5,350 nucleotides of DNA from Candidatus Manganitrophaceae bacterium (GTDB taxonomy: Bacteria; Nitrospirota; Nitrospiria; SBBL01; Manganitrophaceae): positions 1-5,350 of the forward strand of contig SCUR01000030.1 of the NCBI GenBank assembly GCA_004297235.1, in the 5' to 3' direction. Position numbers and translations under genes: made by a program. Under the pieces are notes generated by a model. It was not told the DNA's origin. It worked only from the letters and a program-made list of their open reading frames with translations, and ran no database searches. Of this stretch, positions 5,046 to 5,350 are shown in pieces (positions within the stretch are counted from its first letter, which is position 1; each line of letters opens with the position of its first letter).

Positions 5046-5350
5046 ATGCCGTTTGCAGGACTCGGATTACATCCTCATTTAGTCAAAACGATTCGGGAGC
5101 TCGGATACACCCGCCCGACACCGATCCAGACCGAGGCGATCCCGGCCGCATTGGCGGGGAAAGATGTGATCGGCGCGGCGCAGACCGGCACCGGTAAAAC
5201 CGCCGCCTTCCTCCTGCCGGTGCTGCAGCGGCTGATCCTCTCCCCTTCAAAAGGGAAGACACGCGTTCTGGTCCTGGCCCCGACCCGCGAGCTGGCCGTG
5301 CAGGTCGCCGACCATTTAACCGAGTTGTCCAAACAGACCCCGGTTCGATC
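5046..5350 (+). CDS. DEAD-box RNA helicase, RhlE-like (N-terminal 101 aa, cut by window end)
   Basis: This is the N-terminal part of an ATP-dependent RNA helicase. The Q-motif region runs from F3 through GYTRPTPIQ (residues 20-28), with the expected upstream aromatic residue. Motif I (Walker A) is AQTGTGKT at 45-52 and motif Ia is APTREL at 78-83. The order and spacing are those of RecA-like domain 1. The opening (residues 2-28) closely resembles RhlE-group proteins, which unwind short RNA duplexes in ribosome assembly, RNA decay and cold adaptation; the motif DEAD itself and the C-terminal tail that separate RhlE from CsdA or DbpA lie beyond the window. The ATG at 5046-5048 has GAGGG about 8 bases upstream. 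The frame runs open to the last base. It is transcribed divergently from the cold-shock gene, a sensible functional neighbour. Confidence 0.93.
   Translation, partial: MPFAGLGLHPHLVKTIRELGYTRPTPIQTEAIPAALAGKDVIGAAQTGTGKTAAFLLPVLQRLILSPSKGKTRVLVLAPTRELAVQVADHLTELSKQTPVR

Noticed and set aside
5075..5332. 85-codon minus-strand frame
   Set aside because: It is antisense to the helicase, whose Q motif, motif I and motif Ia are unmistakable on the plus strand.

Overview
The window looks like chromosomal DNA from a GC-rich, Gram-negative-type bacterium: one product has a Sec signal peptide, ribosome binding sites are close to AGGAGG, and promoters are sigma70-like. Protein style (cold-shock protein, YtxH/BON protein, RhlE-like helicase) and intergenic style fit the Nitrospirota or a neighbouring phylum. 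That placement is only an impression; there is no rRNA or marker gene to settle it.

Layout. (1) 106-1816, minus strand: a compact three-gene set, transcribed from right to left, with gaps of about 30 bases. It encodes a four-helix membrane protein of unknown function, a HAD-superfamily phosphatase, and a small YtxH-plus-BON envelope/stress protein. (2) 1817-2189: a mostly non-coding stretch with a long-stem RNA-like structure ending in a T run (1973-2060). A tiny plus-strand reading frame (2122-2193) has an excellent ribosome binding site but is closed by the end of the next element. (3) 2190-2750: a 561-bp imperfect inverted repeat with 15-bp perfect terminal inverted repeats, arrays of GC-rich hairpins in both arms, and no credible gene. 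It looks like a non-autonomous, MITE-like foldback element. (4) 2769-4064, minus strand: an exported TPR-like helical-repeat protein with its own promoter. (5) 4142-4409: intergenic DNA holding a second copy of a 53-base motif from inside the element, then the terminator of the cold-shock gene. (6) 4470-4676, minus strand: a CspA-family cold-shock protein behind a strong promoter and a leader of about 124 bases that contains an intrinsic-terminator-like hairpin. (7) 5046-5350, plus strand: the N-terminal 101 residues of a DEAD-box RNA helicase (RhlE-like), cut by the window edge.

How it fits together. The csp and helicase genes diverge from one 369-bp intergenic region and form a plausible RNA-chaperone/RNA-unwinding pair. 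The three-gene operon looks like envelope or stress housekeeping with no obvious pathway. The most interesting non-coding signals are the foldback element, the dispersed 53-base motif it shares with the region upstream of the TPR gene, and the terminator-containing csp leader. No complete novel multi-gene system (defence, secretion, biosynthesis) is visible.
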